A program made the position numbers and the translations under genes. Below are positions 33,946 through 41,746 of a stretch of 41,834 nt of DNA, piece by piece. This stretch comes from Cyclobacteriaceae bacterium (GTDB lineage Bacteria > Bacteroidota > Bacteroidia > Cytophagales > Cyclobacteriaceae): the NCBI GenBank assembly GCA_016786585.1, contig JAEUUI010000005.1:1-41834 (forward strand). The letters run 5' to 3'. Numbering within the stretch: the stretch's first letter is position 1; each line of letters opens with the position of its first letter. The notes below the pieces were generated by a model. It was not told the origin of the DNA, did no database searches, and saw nothing but the letters and a program-made list of their open reading frames with translations.

Positions 33946-34542
33946 TTACTTTTTTTCGATGCTTAAATCGTCTTTTTTATAGTCCCAGGTCTGCTTGGGT
34001 GTTCTCCAGTCACCGTAACGAGACTGAAGGTAACTGTCGTAATCTTTCGGGATGGAATAACTGCGGTCTTTAAATTTAAACTGCGAAGTTTCCTCATAAT
34101 ATTTACGCGGTGCTGACTTAAGTACCGGATTCTTTTCCGACACGGTCCAAAAATACCGTTCATTGGATAAATCTTTAATGAAGATATCCATTAATCGGTC
34201 TTTCTTGAAAAACAAAAAACGTCTTGTTTGAATAATCAGTAACCGCGGAGAGTTTTTTTTGAATTGAGGGGTTTCAGTTTTGTTTATCCTAACCCGGGTG
34301 CGATAGCCCTTTAACCAGAATTTCCATCGAATGCGTAAAAGAGCAGCTGCATATTTTCGGGTTATGGTAAGATCCATGTCGGTATCCCACGGCAACAACC
34401 GATTTTCCCGTACAATGCCAAGAAGCGTTCCGCCTTCTAAAACATAAGGAATACCTTCTGCATCCAGAATAGCAGTAACATCAAGCAGCATTTTTTCTGC
34501 TGTTGCAACGTGATTTCCGGTTAACTTCTTAGATCCACCCAT
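33946..34542 (-). CDS. LicD family phosphotransferase, copy 2
   Basis: A 198-residue LicD-like protein with YVLEGGTLLGIVRENRLLPW and DTDMDLT (D55, D57), aligned with the core of copy 1. The C-terminal PKDYDSYLQSRYGDWRTP matches the family ending. It presumably transfers the group activated by the LicC-like enzyme encoded next in the operon to a nonulosonate-containing glycan. It starts five bases after neuB stops and ends five bases before the LicC-like gene starts. Confidence 0.85.
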   Translation of the reverse strand: MGGSKKLTGNHVATAEKMLLDVTAILDAEGIPYVLEGGTLLGIVRENRLLPWDTDMDLTITRKYAAALLRIRWKFWLKGYRTRVRINKTETPQFKKNSPRLLIIQTRRFLFFKKDRLMDIFIKDLSNERYFWTVSEKNPVLKSAPRKYYEETSQFKFKDRSYSIPKDYDSYLQSRYGDWRTPKQTWDYKKDDLSIEKK

Positions 34543-34547
34543 TCGGT

Positions 34548-35411
34548 CTACTTACGGAACTTGAGCTTCTCCCGTTGCACCGCTTCAATATCAAGAATGT
34601 CTTTTTCCTTATGACGAAGTGCCTTATTGACCGCCTTTAAGTCGCGACAAAGTCTGCGCATCCCGTCCGGCTCAAGCGAAGCTGAGTGGTCAGTTCCCTT
34701 CCAGGTACGATCCAATGTAAAATGACGCTCAATATAAACCGCACCAAGCGTGTAAGCAGCGATATCCACAGAAATACCGAGGTGGTGACCGGAGAAACCG
34801 ATTTCCTTAACATCCTTTCCGAACGAATCTTTCATCGTGTTAATGTCCAGCAGGCATATGTCTTCGAATGGAACCGGGTAACCCGATGTGCATTGATACA
34901 TCACAACATCTTTATTTCTTCCGTGCTTTTTGAAGAACGCAACTAGGTCAGCTGCTTCCTGTTTGGTAGTCATCCCGGTTGACACGTGGATTTCACCTTT
35001 GTAATTCTTACAGAGCCACTCCAGCATTTCGTAATGATTGTTACACGCTGAAGGAATTTTTAAAAAGCGCGGATTGATCGAAGCAATTTCTTTTGCGGAA
35101 GTAAGATCCCATACAGAAGTCGAATACTCTATGCCGATTTCTTCACAGATCTTTTTCAGTTTGGCGTGCTGATCAACATCAAATTCCAGGAACTCGCGGT
35201 GTGCACCGTACGTCTCTCCATACGAGTGCATGGGGTTAGGGTGCGGAGCATTATACTGCGCTTCGGTCAGCAATTCACGGTTATTCCTCTTTTGGAATTT
35301 TGCCACATCGGCATGACAGAATTCTTTCGCGGTTTTGATCAGCTCAACAGCAATGTCAAAATCACCTTTATGATTACAGCCAATTTCAGCAATAACTACT
35401 GCTTCTTTCAT
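34548..35411 (-). CDS. neuB: NeuB-type nonulosonate synthase without SAF domain
   Basis: A 287-residue TIM-barrel synthase that condenses PEP with a hexosamine or hexose (phosphate) to make a nine-carbon acid. NeuB motifs visible are IAEIGCNHKGD, AKFQKRNNRELLT, YSTSVWDL, KIPSACNNH, STGMTT, and IERHFTLDRTWKGTDHSASL. Usual NeuB proteins have about 340-350 residues and end with an SAF (antifreeze-like) domain; here the protein ends right after the barrel (KLKFRK) and no SAF is encoded nearby. No NeuC-type epimerase is in the window. With the fused phosphatase next door, a 9-phosphate product such as KDN-9-P or Neu5Ac-9-P is likely. ATG overlaps the upstream stop. Confidence 0.88.
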   Translation of the reverse strand: MKEAVVIAEIGCNHKGDFDIAVELIKTAKEFCHADVAKFQKRNNRELLTEAQYNAPHPNPMHSYGETYGAHREFLEFDVDQHAKLKKICEEIGIEYSTSVWDLTSAKEIASINPRFLKIPSACNNHYEMLEWLCKNYKGEIHVSTGMTTKQEAADLVAFFKKHGRNKDVVMYQCTSGYPVPFEDICLLDINTMKDSFGKDVKEIGFSGHHLGISVDIAAYTLGAVYIERHFTLDRTWKGTDHSASLEPDGMRRLCRDLKAVNKALRHKEKDILDIEAVQREKLKFRK

Positions 35412-36565
35412 ATAATTCGTTTGTTCCAGTTTATGATAAATTCAATGGCCTCGCGGGCCGCGCCTTCACCGCCTCTTTTTTTCAAAATGTGATCAGCCTG
35501 TGCCTTCACAGCTACTACAGCGTTGTCCGGACAGATTCCCCAGCCGCTTGCGCAGATTCCGGCAAGATCATTGATATCGTCACCCATGTAAGCGATCTCG
35601 TTTTTGGTAACGCCCAGGGTTGAGCTTAAATGTGTTAACAAAGCATATTTATCCTTCACACCCAGGTGCACGTTCTCAACTTTTAGTTTTTTCATTCGTT
35701 GCGCAACAATCTCCGATTGCTCGGATGTTATCACAACGGGTATAACACCATGTTCACGCAACAATTCAAATCCCATTCCGTCAACAAAGCTGAATGACTT
35801 TGCATGTTCACCTGTTGCATTGTAGGCTACAGTCGCATCGGTCAGCACTCCGTCAACATCAAATACCATAGCTTTAATGCGGGCAGGCTTTTTGTTTTCT
35901 TTCAGGCGGTTTACGATCAGCGACTCGATAATGGTAAAGTCTGAAAGTGAATCTATCTCAACCAACGTGTCTTCTTCCATTTCAAGAACCCCGATCTTAC
36001 CGCCCAAGCGATTACCTCCGTTTTTGAAGATTTCTTTCTTGGCCGTGTACACCGCACCGTTCTCGATGAACGTTCCATCGAAGTCTTGTCTTCTTGGCCG
36101 TTTAGTATAATCGTAGTTAATGCTCTTGCCGTCTTTCGTCCAGATAAAACGATGCGTCTTCACAACGGATAAAACTGAATCATAGCCCGATTCAATCATG
36201 CGGATAGACTCATTGATATCCGCTTTGGTTGTTAGCGGAGAAGTCGCCTGTAAAAGTGTAATCGAATCAAATTTGTAATTAAGCGACTCAGCAAGTTCCT
36301 TCATGGCCATTTCAGTACTGGCGGTATCAGTGGCACTTTCTTCGCTCCTCTTTACAGCCTTTACTTTGCCCGTCCAGCCATAGTTTATGCTAACATATTC
36401 CCCAATCCAGGCATCGTCTGTAAATACATAAACCACATCCAGACTGCTGAAAATCGCCTCAGCCAAAACCCACGTAAAAAGGGGCCTTCCAAGCAGTTTT
36501 TTGCGGTTTTTTTGAGGAATGCCCTTCGATCCAGCCCGTAATGGAATGATGCCAATTTTATGCAT
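35408..36565 (-). CDS. neuA: Bifunctional CMP-nonulosonate synthetase / KdsC-like HAD phosphatase (NeuA fusion)
   Basis: A 385-residue fusion. Residues 1-225 form a NeuA-type cytidylyltransferase: IIPLRAGSKGIPQKNRKKL with the P-loop-like start, LLQATSPLTT, ENGAVYTAKKE and EIDSLSDF. Residues 230-385 form a KdsC-type HAD phosphatase with nucleophile D236 and acid D238 (FDVDGVLTD), an ITSEQSEIV threonine motif, and YMGDDINDL. Such a pairing fits removal of the 9-phosphate followed by CMP activation in one protein. It is the first gene of the operon with neuB, licD2 and licC2 and has a good promoter upstream. Confidence 0.91.
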   Translation of the reverse strand: MHKIGIIPLRAGSKGIPQKNRKKLLGRPLFTWVLAEAIFSSLDVVYVFTDDAWIGEYVSINYGWTGKVKAVKRSEESATDTASTEMAMKELAESLNYKFDSITLLQATSPLTTKADINESIRMIESGYDSVLSVVKTHRFIWTKDGKSINYDYTKRPRRQDFDGTFIENGAVYTAKKEIFKNGGNRLGGKIGVLEMEEDTLVEIDSLSDFTIIESLIVNRLKENKKPARIKAMVFDVDGVLTDATVAYNATGEHAKSFSFVDGMGFELLREHGVIPVVITSEQSEIVAQRMKKLKVENVHLGVKDKYALLTHLSSTLGVTKNEIAYMGDDINDLAGICASGWGICPDNAVVAVKAQADHILKKRGGEGAAREAIEFIINWNKRII

Positions 36566-36613
36566 GTGGGTAACTATAAAACTATGTTCCGGTGGATTTA
36601 TCAGACTTCAGCC

Positions 36614-36642
36614 CAAAGATAGCTAATTCTTTGTCACCCAAG
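36614..36642 (-). promoter_or_regulatory. Candidate promoter of the neuA-neuB-licD2-licC2 operon
   Basis: On the minus strand CTTG (36639-36642), 17 nt, then TATCTTTG (36614-36621), an exact match to the -7 consensus TAnnTTTG. The expected start leaves a leader of about 40 nt before the ATG at 36565. Confidence 0.5.
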
Positions 36643-36729
36643 GTTGATTAAACGAAGGCGCAGCCTGCCGGACGAATATGAGAATGCGTGAACTAATGCT
36701 TTATTTGCAGAACAATTGTAACCCGCTTC

Positions 36730-37731
36730 ATGAATTTGAAAAAGTATGACGTTTATGGCATCGGAAATGCCATCGTAGATATCGTTACCGAAGTTGAACA
36801 CGACTTCTTCCAGAAAAATGAAATTGAAAAAGGTGTTATGACGCTGGTCGATGAAAAACGTCAGCACCACCTGATGAAAGCCATCGACATGAAACGCAGT
36901 CGCATGTCAGGCGGAGGGTCAGCAGGCAACACCGTAGTTGCCGTTAACCAGTTTGGCGGAAAAAGTTTTTACTCATGTTTGGTGAGTAACGATGAGCTGG
37001 GAAAATTCTTCCTGGAAGATTTGAAACGAAATGGCGTTGAAACCAATCTGAAGTACGAGCATTGCCCTGACGGCATCACCGGAAAGTGTCTGGTTATGAC
37101 AAGTCCGGATGCCGAGCGAACGATGAATACTTTTCTGGGCGTGAGTTCATTCCTTTCACCCGAGCATCTGGATGAAGAAGCTATTAAAAACTCGGCCTAC
37201 GTTTACCTTGAGGGCTATCTGGTAGCGAGTCCAAAAGGTCTGGAGGCGATTAAGCAAGCAAAGAAGATTGCAGAAAAGAATGGCGTACACGTGGCGCTCA
37301 CATTTTCAGACGCCAGCATGGTGAAATACTTCTCAAAACAAATGGAAGAGATTGTAGGCGCGGGTGTTGACCTCTTGTTCTGTAATGAGGAGGAGGCAAT
37401 GATTTTCACGGGTACTAATTCGGTAAATGAAGCCCGTGAAGCTTTGAAAAAAGTTGCCAAACGTTTCGCGGTCACGCTGGGCGCTAATGGCGCATTGATT
37501 TATGATGGAGATACCTTTATCCAGATTGAGCCTTACAAAGTGAAGGCGATCGACACCAACGGTGCAGGCGACATGTTTGCCGGGGCGTTCATGTTCGGAA
37601 TAACCCATGGCCACAGCTATGCAGAGGCAGGAAAACTGGCCTCGCTGGCTTCCTCGCGGATTGTGTCACAGTTCGGGCCACGGATGGAGAAAGAGCAGGC
37701 AAAAAAGGTTTTAGAGGACTTAATCGCGTAA
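36730..37731 (+). CDS. PfkB family carbohydrate/nucleoside kinase, adenosine kinase-like
   Basis: A 333-residue ribokinase-fold kinase. The N-terminal sugar-binding motif GGGSAGNTVVAVNQFGG is about residues 61-77, and the C-terminal signature DTNGAGDMFAGAF (about 275-287) contains the catalytic Asp D281 region. The start GIGNAIVDIVTEV and CNEEEAMIFTG are typical of bacterial adenosine kinase-like PfkB proteins. The substrate cannot be fixed from sequence; adenosine or another nucleoside is most likely. It is divergent from the neuA fusion and has no close operon partner. Confidence 0.9.
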   Translation: MNLKKYDVYGIGNAIVDIVTEVEHDFFQKNEIEKGVMTLVDEKRQHHLMKAIDMKRSRMSGGGSAGNTVVAVNQFGGKSFYSCLVSNDELGKFFLEDLKRNGVETNLKYEHCPDGITGKCLVMTSPDAERTMNTFLGVSSFLSPEHLDEEAIKNSAYVYLEGYLVASPKGLEAIKQAKKIAEKNGVHVALTFSDASMVKYFSKQMEEIVGAGVDLLFCNEEEAMIFTGTNSVNEAREALKKVAKRFAVTLGANGALIYDGDTFIQIEPYKVKAIDTNGAGDMFAGAFMFGITHGHSYAEAGKLASLASSRIVSQFGPRMEKEQAKKVLEDLIA

Positions 37732-37766
37732 AGGGGCTTAAAATCCTAGAAATCAATCCGGTGAAT

Positions 37767-37798
37767 CTTGGAATTCACAAAAATCCTGTTCATTTTTG
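37767..37798 (+). promoter_or_regulatory. rpmH promoter
   Basis: CTTG (37767-37770), 20 nt, then CATTTTTG (37791-37798), one mismatch from TAnnTTTG. The sequence GCACCCC and a CCCTT/AAGGG hairpin (37802-37817) follow at the expected transcript start. Confidence 0.5.
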
Positions 37799-37831
37799 CA
37801 CCCCTTAATTTAAAGGGCAAACGGCAAGATT

Positions 37832-37993
37832 ATGAAACGCACATTTCAACCTTCTAAAAGAAAACGTAAGAATAAGCACGGTTTCCGTGAAAGAATGGCT
37901 TCTGCCAATGGCCGCAGAGTGCTTGCCAACCGCAGAAAGAAGGGCCGCAAGAAACTTACCGTTTCTGACGAGAAAACGTTTAAAAAGAAGTAA
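37832..37993 (+). CDS. rpmH: 50S ribosomal protein L34
   Basis: The 53-codon reading frame starts [20 protein letters not shown] and continues [20 protein letters not shown], the near-universal L34 sequence. The 53-residue length is a little longer than the usual 44-46 because of the Bacteroidota C-terminal extension [13 protein letters not shown]. It is followed after 47 bases by rnpA, as in most bacteria; a small hairpin TTCCC-TTCA-GGGAA (37994-38007) sits immediately after the stop. Confidence 0.97.
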   Translation: MKRTFQPSKRKRKNKHGFRERMASANGRRVLANRRKKGRKKLTVSDEKTFKKK

Positions 37994-38040
37994 TTCCCTT
38001 CAGGGAAGCTAACCCCGGAGGAAACTGATAAATTCACCTC

Positions 38041-38400
38041 ATGGGATCGCTTAGCTTTCCAAAAACCGAAAGACTTTACCGGAATAAAGAAATCCAGGAA
38101 CTCTTTGATAAGGGTTCCTCTTTTTATTTATACCCATTCCGGGTCTTTATTCAGCCGATTCCCGGTCGCAAAACTCACCAGACTCTTTTTTCGGTTTCAA
38201 AGAAGAATTTCAAAAAAGCAGTCGACCGTAACCTGATCAAACGAAGAATGCGGGAAGCGTATCGCCTGAACAAGGCCGCTCTCCCGTCAGCAACCGGATG
38301 GCAAATGGCGTATATTTATACGGCAAAAGATATCCTCGAATTTTCTAAAATTCAGGATAAGATGGTCGCAGCATTCAAACGGATAACGGAGCATGAATAA
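38041..38400 (+). CDS. rnpA: Ribonuclease P protein component
   Basis: A 119-residue RNase P protein that helps the catalytic RNA remove 5' leaders from tRNA precursors. The RNR signature is VSKKNFKKAVDRNLIKRRMR (about 53-72), followed by EAYRLNK. It follows rpmH, a conserved pairing, and its last eight bases overlap the start of the S41 protease gene. A hairpin between rpmH and rnpA may adjust their relative expression. Confidence 0.95.
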   Translation: MGSLSFPKTERLYRNKEIQELFDKGSSFYLYPFRVFIQPIPGRKTHQTLFSVSKKNFKKAVDRNLIKRRMREAYRLNKAALPSATGWQMAYIYTAKDILEFSKIQDKMVAAFKRITEHE

Positions 38401-40033
38401 GCGCAGATGGATTTTGTTGATGGTAGTGGTGGCGGGCGTTTCGTTTGCATTCACCAAGCCGGCTGAACGCTATTTCGAGATAGCCAAGAGCCTCGACATT
38501 TTTGCCACGCTGTTTAAGGAAGTCAACGCGCACTATGTTGACGAAGTCGAGCCGAAAAAGCTTATCAATACGGGTATCGATAACATGCTCCAGTCACTCG
38601 ATCCGTATACAAATTATATTCCGGAAGAAGATCTTGAAAGTTTCCAGATTCTTACAACCGGTCAGTATGCAGGCATCGGTGCATTAATCAATGTGGTTAA
38701 TAATAAAACTGTTGTGACATACCCTTACCGGGATTTTCCGGCTTACAAGGCAGGTATTCGCGTAGGCGATGAGATCATTTCCATCAATGGAAAAAACATG
38801 ATTGGCAAGTTGCCGTCCGACATTACCTCAAGTCTGAAAGGAAAAGCCCGTACGGAAGTCGATTTGAAAGTGAGGCGCGCTGGCGTGGGCGATCTGTCGT
38901 TTAAGATCAAACGCGAAAAGATTTTCATCAACAACATTTCGTATTTCGGAATGATCGGAACTAATGTGGGCTATGTCAAGCTCGATGAATTTACCCCGGG
39001 TGCAGCACGCGAGGTAAGCGATGCCGTGCAAGCACTAAAAGCCCAGGGCGCACAAAAATTAATACTTGATCTCCGCGATAATCTCGGAGGGCTCATGCAT
39101 GAAGGCATCAACATCGTTAACCTGTTTATTCCAAAAAATCAGGAAGTGGTGTCAACAAAAGGAAAGGTTAAAGAGTGGAACAAAACCTATACAACATTAA
39201 ATAATCCGTTGGATACAGAAATTCCCCTGGCCGTGCTGACGAGTGAGGTAAGTGCATCGGCTGCAGAAATTGTTGCCGGTTCGTTACAGGATTATGATCG
39301 CGCAGTGCTGATGGGTAAGAAAACTTTTGGAAAAGGATTGGTTCAAACAACACGCGAGCTTCCCTTCGGAGCAGAACTGAAAGTTACCGTTGCCAAGTAT
39401 TACATCCCCAGCGGAAGATGCATTCAGGCCTTGGACTATGCGCATCGTAATGCTGATGGTTCCGTTAGCAAATTTGCCGATTCGTTGCGCAGCGAATTTC
39501 ATACCCGGGGTGGCCGTAAGGTGTTTGACGGAAACGGTATTGATCCGGATGTTATGGTAGAAGATGCATACCTGGGTACGCTGGCAACAGCACTTATTCA
39601 GCAGGGGTTGATTTTTGAATATGCCTCAAAATACTGCGGGGAGCACCCCACAAAGCCCGATTTGAGAACCTTTCGGCTTTCTGATGCAGAGTACGTGAAA
39701 TTTACGGAGTGGATGAAACGCCAGAAGTTTACCTATCAAACAGAAGTGGAAACAACTGCGCAGGAATTAACTAAAGCAGCCAGGCAGGAACGATATTTCT
39801 CCGAACTTGAAAGCGACCTGAATGAACTTCAGAAAAGAATAGAAGCGAACAAGGCAATGGAGTTATCAAAATCAAAAAAAGAAATTACCGAGGTGCTCGA
39901 ACAGCAAATTGCCTTTCATTATGCATTGGCAGAAGGTGAGGCGGAGGTTTCGCTTCCGCGCGATAAGACTGTTGGAGAAGCGATCAAAATTCTAAGCGAT
40001 GCCAATCGCTATAAAGCGATCCTTGCACCATGA
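38393..40033 (+). CDS. S41 family C-terminal processing protease (CtpA-like)
   Basis: A 546-residue periplasmic serine protease. A signal/membrane segment (about 5-22) is followed by a tail-recognition domain, a PDZ domain (about 85-170, GQYAGIGALI and AYKAGIRVGDEIISINGK), then the catalytic core with Ser289 (SASAAEIVAGSLQD) and Lys314 (TFGKGLVQ), 25 residues apart as in Prc/CtpA enzymes. A C-terminal extension (about 430-546) is helical and charged. It cleaves or degrades periplasmic proteins with exposed C-termini. The start overlaps rnpA by eight bases and tsaB follows with a 4-base overlap, so an rpmH-rnpA-S41-tsaB operon is likely. Confidence 0.94.
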   Translation: MNKRRWILLMVVVAGVSFAFTKPAERYFEIAKSLDIFATLFKEVNAHYVDEVEPKKLINTGIDNMLQSLDPYTNYIPEEDLESFQILTTGQYAGIGALINVVNNKTVVTYPYRDFPAYKAGIRVGDEIISINGKNMIGKLPSDITSSLKGKARTEVDLKVRRAGVGDLSFKIKREKIFINNISYFGMIGTNVGYVKLDEFTPGAAREVSDAVQALKAQGAQKLILDLRDNLGGLMHEGINIVNLFIPKNQEVVSTKGKVKEWNKTYTTLNNPLDTEIPLAVLTSEVSASAAEIVAGSLQDYDRAVLMGKKTFGKGLVQTTRELPFGAELKVTVAKYYIPSGRCIQALDYAHRNADGSVSKFADSLRSEFHTRGGRKVFDGNGIDPDVMVEDAYLGTLATALIQQGLIFEYASKYCGEHPTKPDLRTFRLSDAEYVKFTEWMKRQKFTYQTEVETTAQELTKAARQERYFSELESDLNELQKRIEANKAMELSKSKKEITEVLEQQIAFHYALAEGEAEVSLPRDKTVGEAIKILSDANRYKAILAP

Positions 40034-40719
40034 GCTTAATCCTCAGCATTGAAACTTCAGCAAAAATCTGTTCGGTAGCTATTCACAACCGTGGATCTTT
40101 AGTTGCTACAAAAGAAATTCACATCGAACATTCGCATGCGAGTCAATTGGCTGTATTGATAGATGAAGTAATCCGGGAGTCGCGCATGGAAGCAAAACAG
40201 TTAACGGCTGTGGCAGTTTCAGCAGGACCAGGTTCATACACCGGCCTGAGGATAGGAACGTCTACCGCGAAAGGATTGTGCTATGCGTTAGATGTTCCCC
40301 TGATCGCTGTCGGATCGTTGGAACTGTTGGCGTATCAAATGGATGCGCAGAATGTATCGCGCTCCTATCTCTGTCCGATGATCGATGCACGCAGGATGGA
40401 AGTTTATTGTGAAGTGTTCGATCCGTATTTAAACGTTACTCAACCGATCGAAGCAAAAGTGATTGACTCAACAAGCTTTGCGGAATTACTCGACCGTCAT
40501 AAGATTATCTTTTTTGGCGATGGGTCGGATAAATGCAGAGATCAAATCATTCACCCGAACGCTACATTTGTATCCGGCATTTATGCGGCCGCTTCTGAAA
40601 TGGGCGGATTGGTTTACGGCAAGTTCGAAAAACGACAGTTCGAAAACCTGCAGGAGTTTGAGCCCCGGTATCTGAAAGAATTTATGATCAAGAAACCTGC
40701 TGAGAAAGCAGTGAATTAA
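40030..40719 (+). CDS. tsaB: tRNA threonylcarbamoyladenosine biosynthesis protein TsaB
   Basis: A 229-residue ASKHA-fold protein that works with TsaC, TsaD and TsaE to add threonylcarbamoyl to A37 of ANN-decoding tRNAs. The N-terminus ILSIETSAKICSVAIH and the motif SAGPGSYTGLRIGTSTAKGL are diagnostic of TsaB. The length matches the family. The ATG overlaps the S41 protease stop (ATGA, 40030-40033). Confidence 0.96.
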   Translation: MSLILSIETSAKICSVAIHNRGSLVATKEIHIEHSHASQLAVLIDEVIRESRMEAKQLTAVAVSAGPGSYTGLRIGTSTAKGLCYALDVPLIAVGSLELLAYQMDAQNVSRSYLCPMIDARRMEVYCEVFDPYLNVTQPIEAKVIDSTSFAELLDRHKIIFFGDGSDKCRDQIIHPNATFVSGIYAAASEMGGLVYGKFEKRQFENLQEFEPRYLKEFMIKKPAEKAVN

Positions 40720-40739
40720 TATTTCCTGTTTTTTGTAGT

Positions 40740-41264
40740 ATGCCTATGGCGGAAGAAAAAGAGATCGTAAACAAAGTGGCGGCAAGCTCGCTGATCACAT
40801 TCGACCTGGAGGAATATTACCAGCCGGGCGAACGGGTTTTGATCGATTTGAAGGATCAGCTTTTTCAGGGAATGATTCTTCGCGAAAAAGATCTTCGTGA
40901 TTTTATTAAGGTGAACGATTGGTCTGCTTACCAGGAGAAGTTTGTGGCTATTACATGCACGGCAGATGCTGTCATACCAACGTGGGCATACATGCTCATC
41001 GCGATCGCCCTCAGGCCGTATGCAAAAGCGGTCGAGTTTGGCAGTCTGGAAACACTTGAAGAAAAGCTTTTCGCGGATGCGCTTGATAAGATTGATTGGG
41101 AGCAATTCCGGAATCAGAAAATAGTTGTGAAAGGTTGTAGTAAAGTGAATGTTCCCGCCTCAGCCTATGTTAAAACAGTGGCAAAACTCCAGCCTATTGC
41201 TACAAGTTTGATGTTTGGGGAAGCTTGCAGTACAGTACCTCTCTTCAAGCGGAAAGGTATATAA
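40740..41264 (+). CDS. DUF2480 family protein
   Basis: A 174-residue soluble protein of the DUF2480 family, found mainly in Bacteroidota and of unknown function. Family-like features are ASSLITFDLEEYYQPGERVL, FVAITCTADAVIPTWAYMLI, and VVKGCSKVNVPASAYV near the end with GEACSTVPLFKRK. Two cysteine pairs and the VP..A pattern are conserved in this family. It could start at 40740 or 40746. It lies 20 bases after tsaB and may be part of the same transcript, ending before the rrn promoter. Confidence 0.86.
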   Translation: MPMAEEKEIVNKVAASSLITFDLEEYYQPGERVLIDLKDQLFQGMILREKDLRDFIKVNDWSAYQEKFVAITCTADAVIPTWAYMLIAIALRPYAKAVEFGSLETLEEKLFADALDKIDWEQFRNQKIVVKGCSKVNVPASAYVKTVAKLQPIATSLMFGEACSTVPLFKRKGI

Positions 41265-41746
41265 TCTGGTCATTTTGAAGGTTTTACAACGTCCATACTT
41301 GTATGGGTAGCAAATGATCGTGTCTAAATTCTGCGATTTCGGGCTTTTTTCGGGAAACTATTCCGAAAACTTTTGAGCAGAAACTTGTAAGAAGACTCTG
41401 ATTTACTACCTTTGCAGTCCGTTTTTCACGGGAATAATTAAATCAGGCTAATCGGAAGGATTTTCAGCCTCAGTTGACAGAAAGTTTCGGAGCATTGAAA
41501 CGAAAGTCAAAACGTTCTTTGAATGAATGTGGAATTGATAGCGGACCCCGGATACGATCGCTGCGAAGCGATTGAAATTCGGAAGGCCCCTGTAGGGATC
41601 ACGCGAGTGGTCTAAAGATTACGGGGGATAAGTAAAAATGAATCATAGCCAGGGCAGACAATTATTGGGGTTGTGGCTTGACTTCGTGAAACACGGAGTA
41701 AGTAACACAACCCGGGCTGATCGCGAGATTAGTTTTTAAGATTATT
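41265..41746 (+). other. rrn promoter region and 16S leader
   Basis: This 482-base stretch holds no gene. After about 120 unassigned bases comes the rrn promoter (41384-41414), then a transcribed leader. The leader contains a boxA-like GTTCTTTGAA (41514-41523), a hairpin ATCGCT-GCGA-AGCGAT with a GNRA tetraloop (41557-41572), and a long imperfect hairpin at 41668-41713 formed by GGGTTGTG/CACAACCC outside and ACTTCGTG-AAA-CACGGAGT inside. These fit antitermination and pre-16S processing functions. Confidence 0.7.
41384..41414 (+). promoter_or_regulatory. rrn operon promoter
   Basis: CTTG (41384-41387), 19 nt, then TACCTTTG (41407-41414), an exact -7 match at the ideal spacing. It is followed by GCAGTCC and the hairpin CCGT-TTTTC-ACGG (41419-41431) near the expected transcript start. 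Confidence 0.75.

Noticed and set aside
29129-36565. Glycan cluster as a recently acquired island
   Set aside because: I saw no integrase, transposase, tRNA-linked attachment site or clear base-composition break at its edges; acquisition may still be old.
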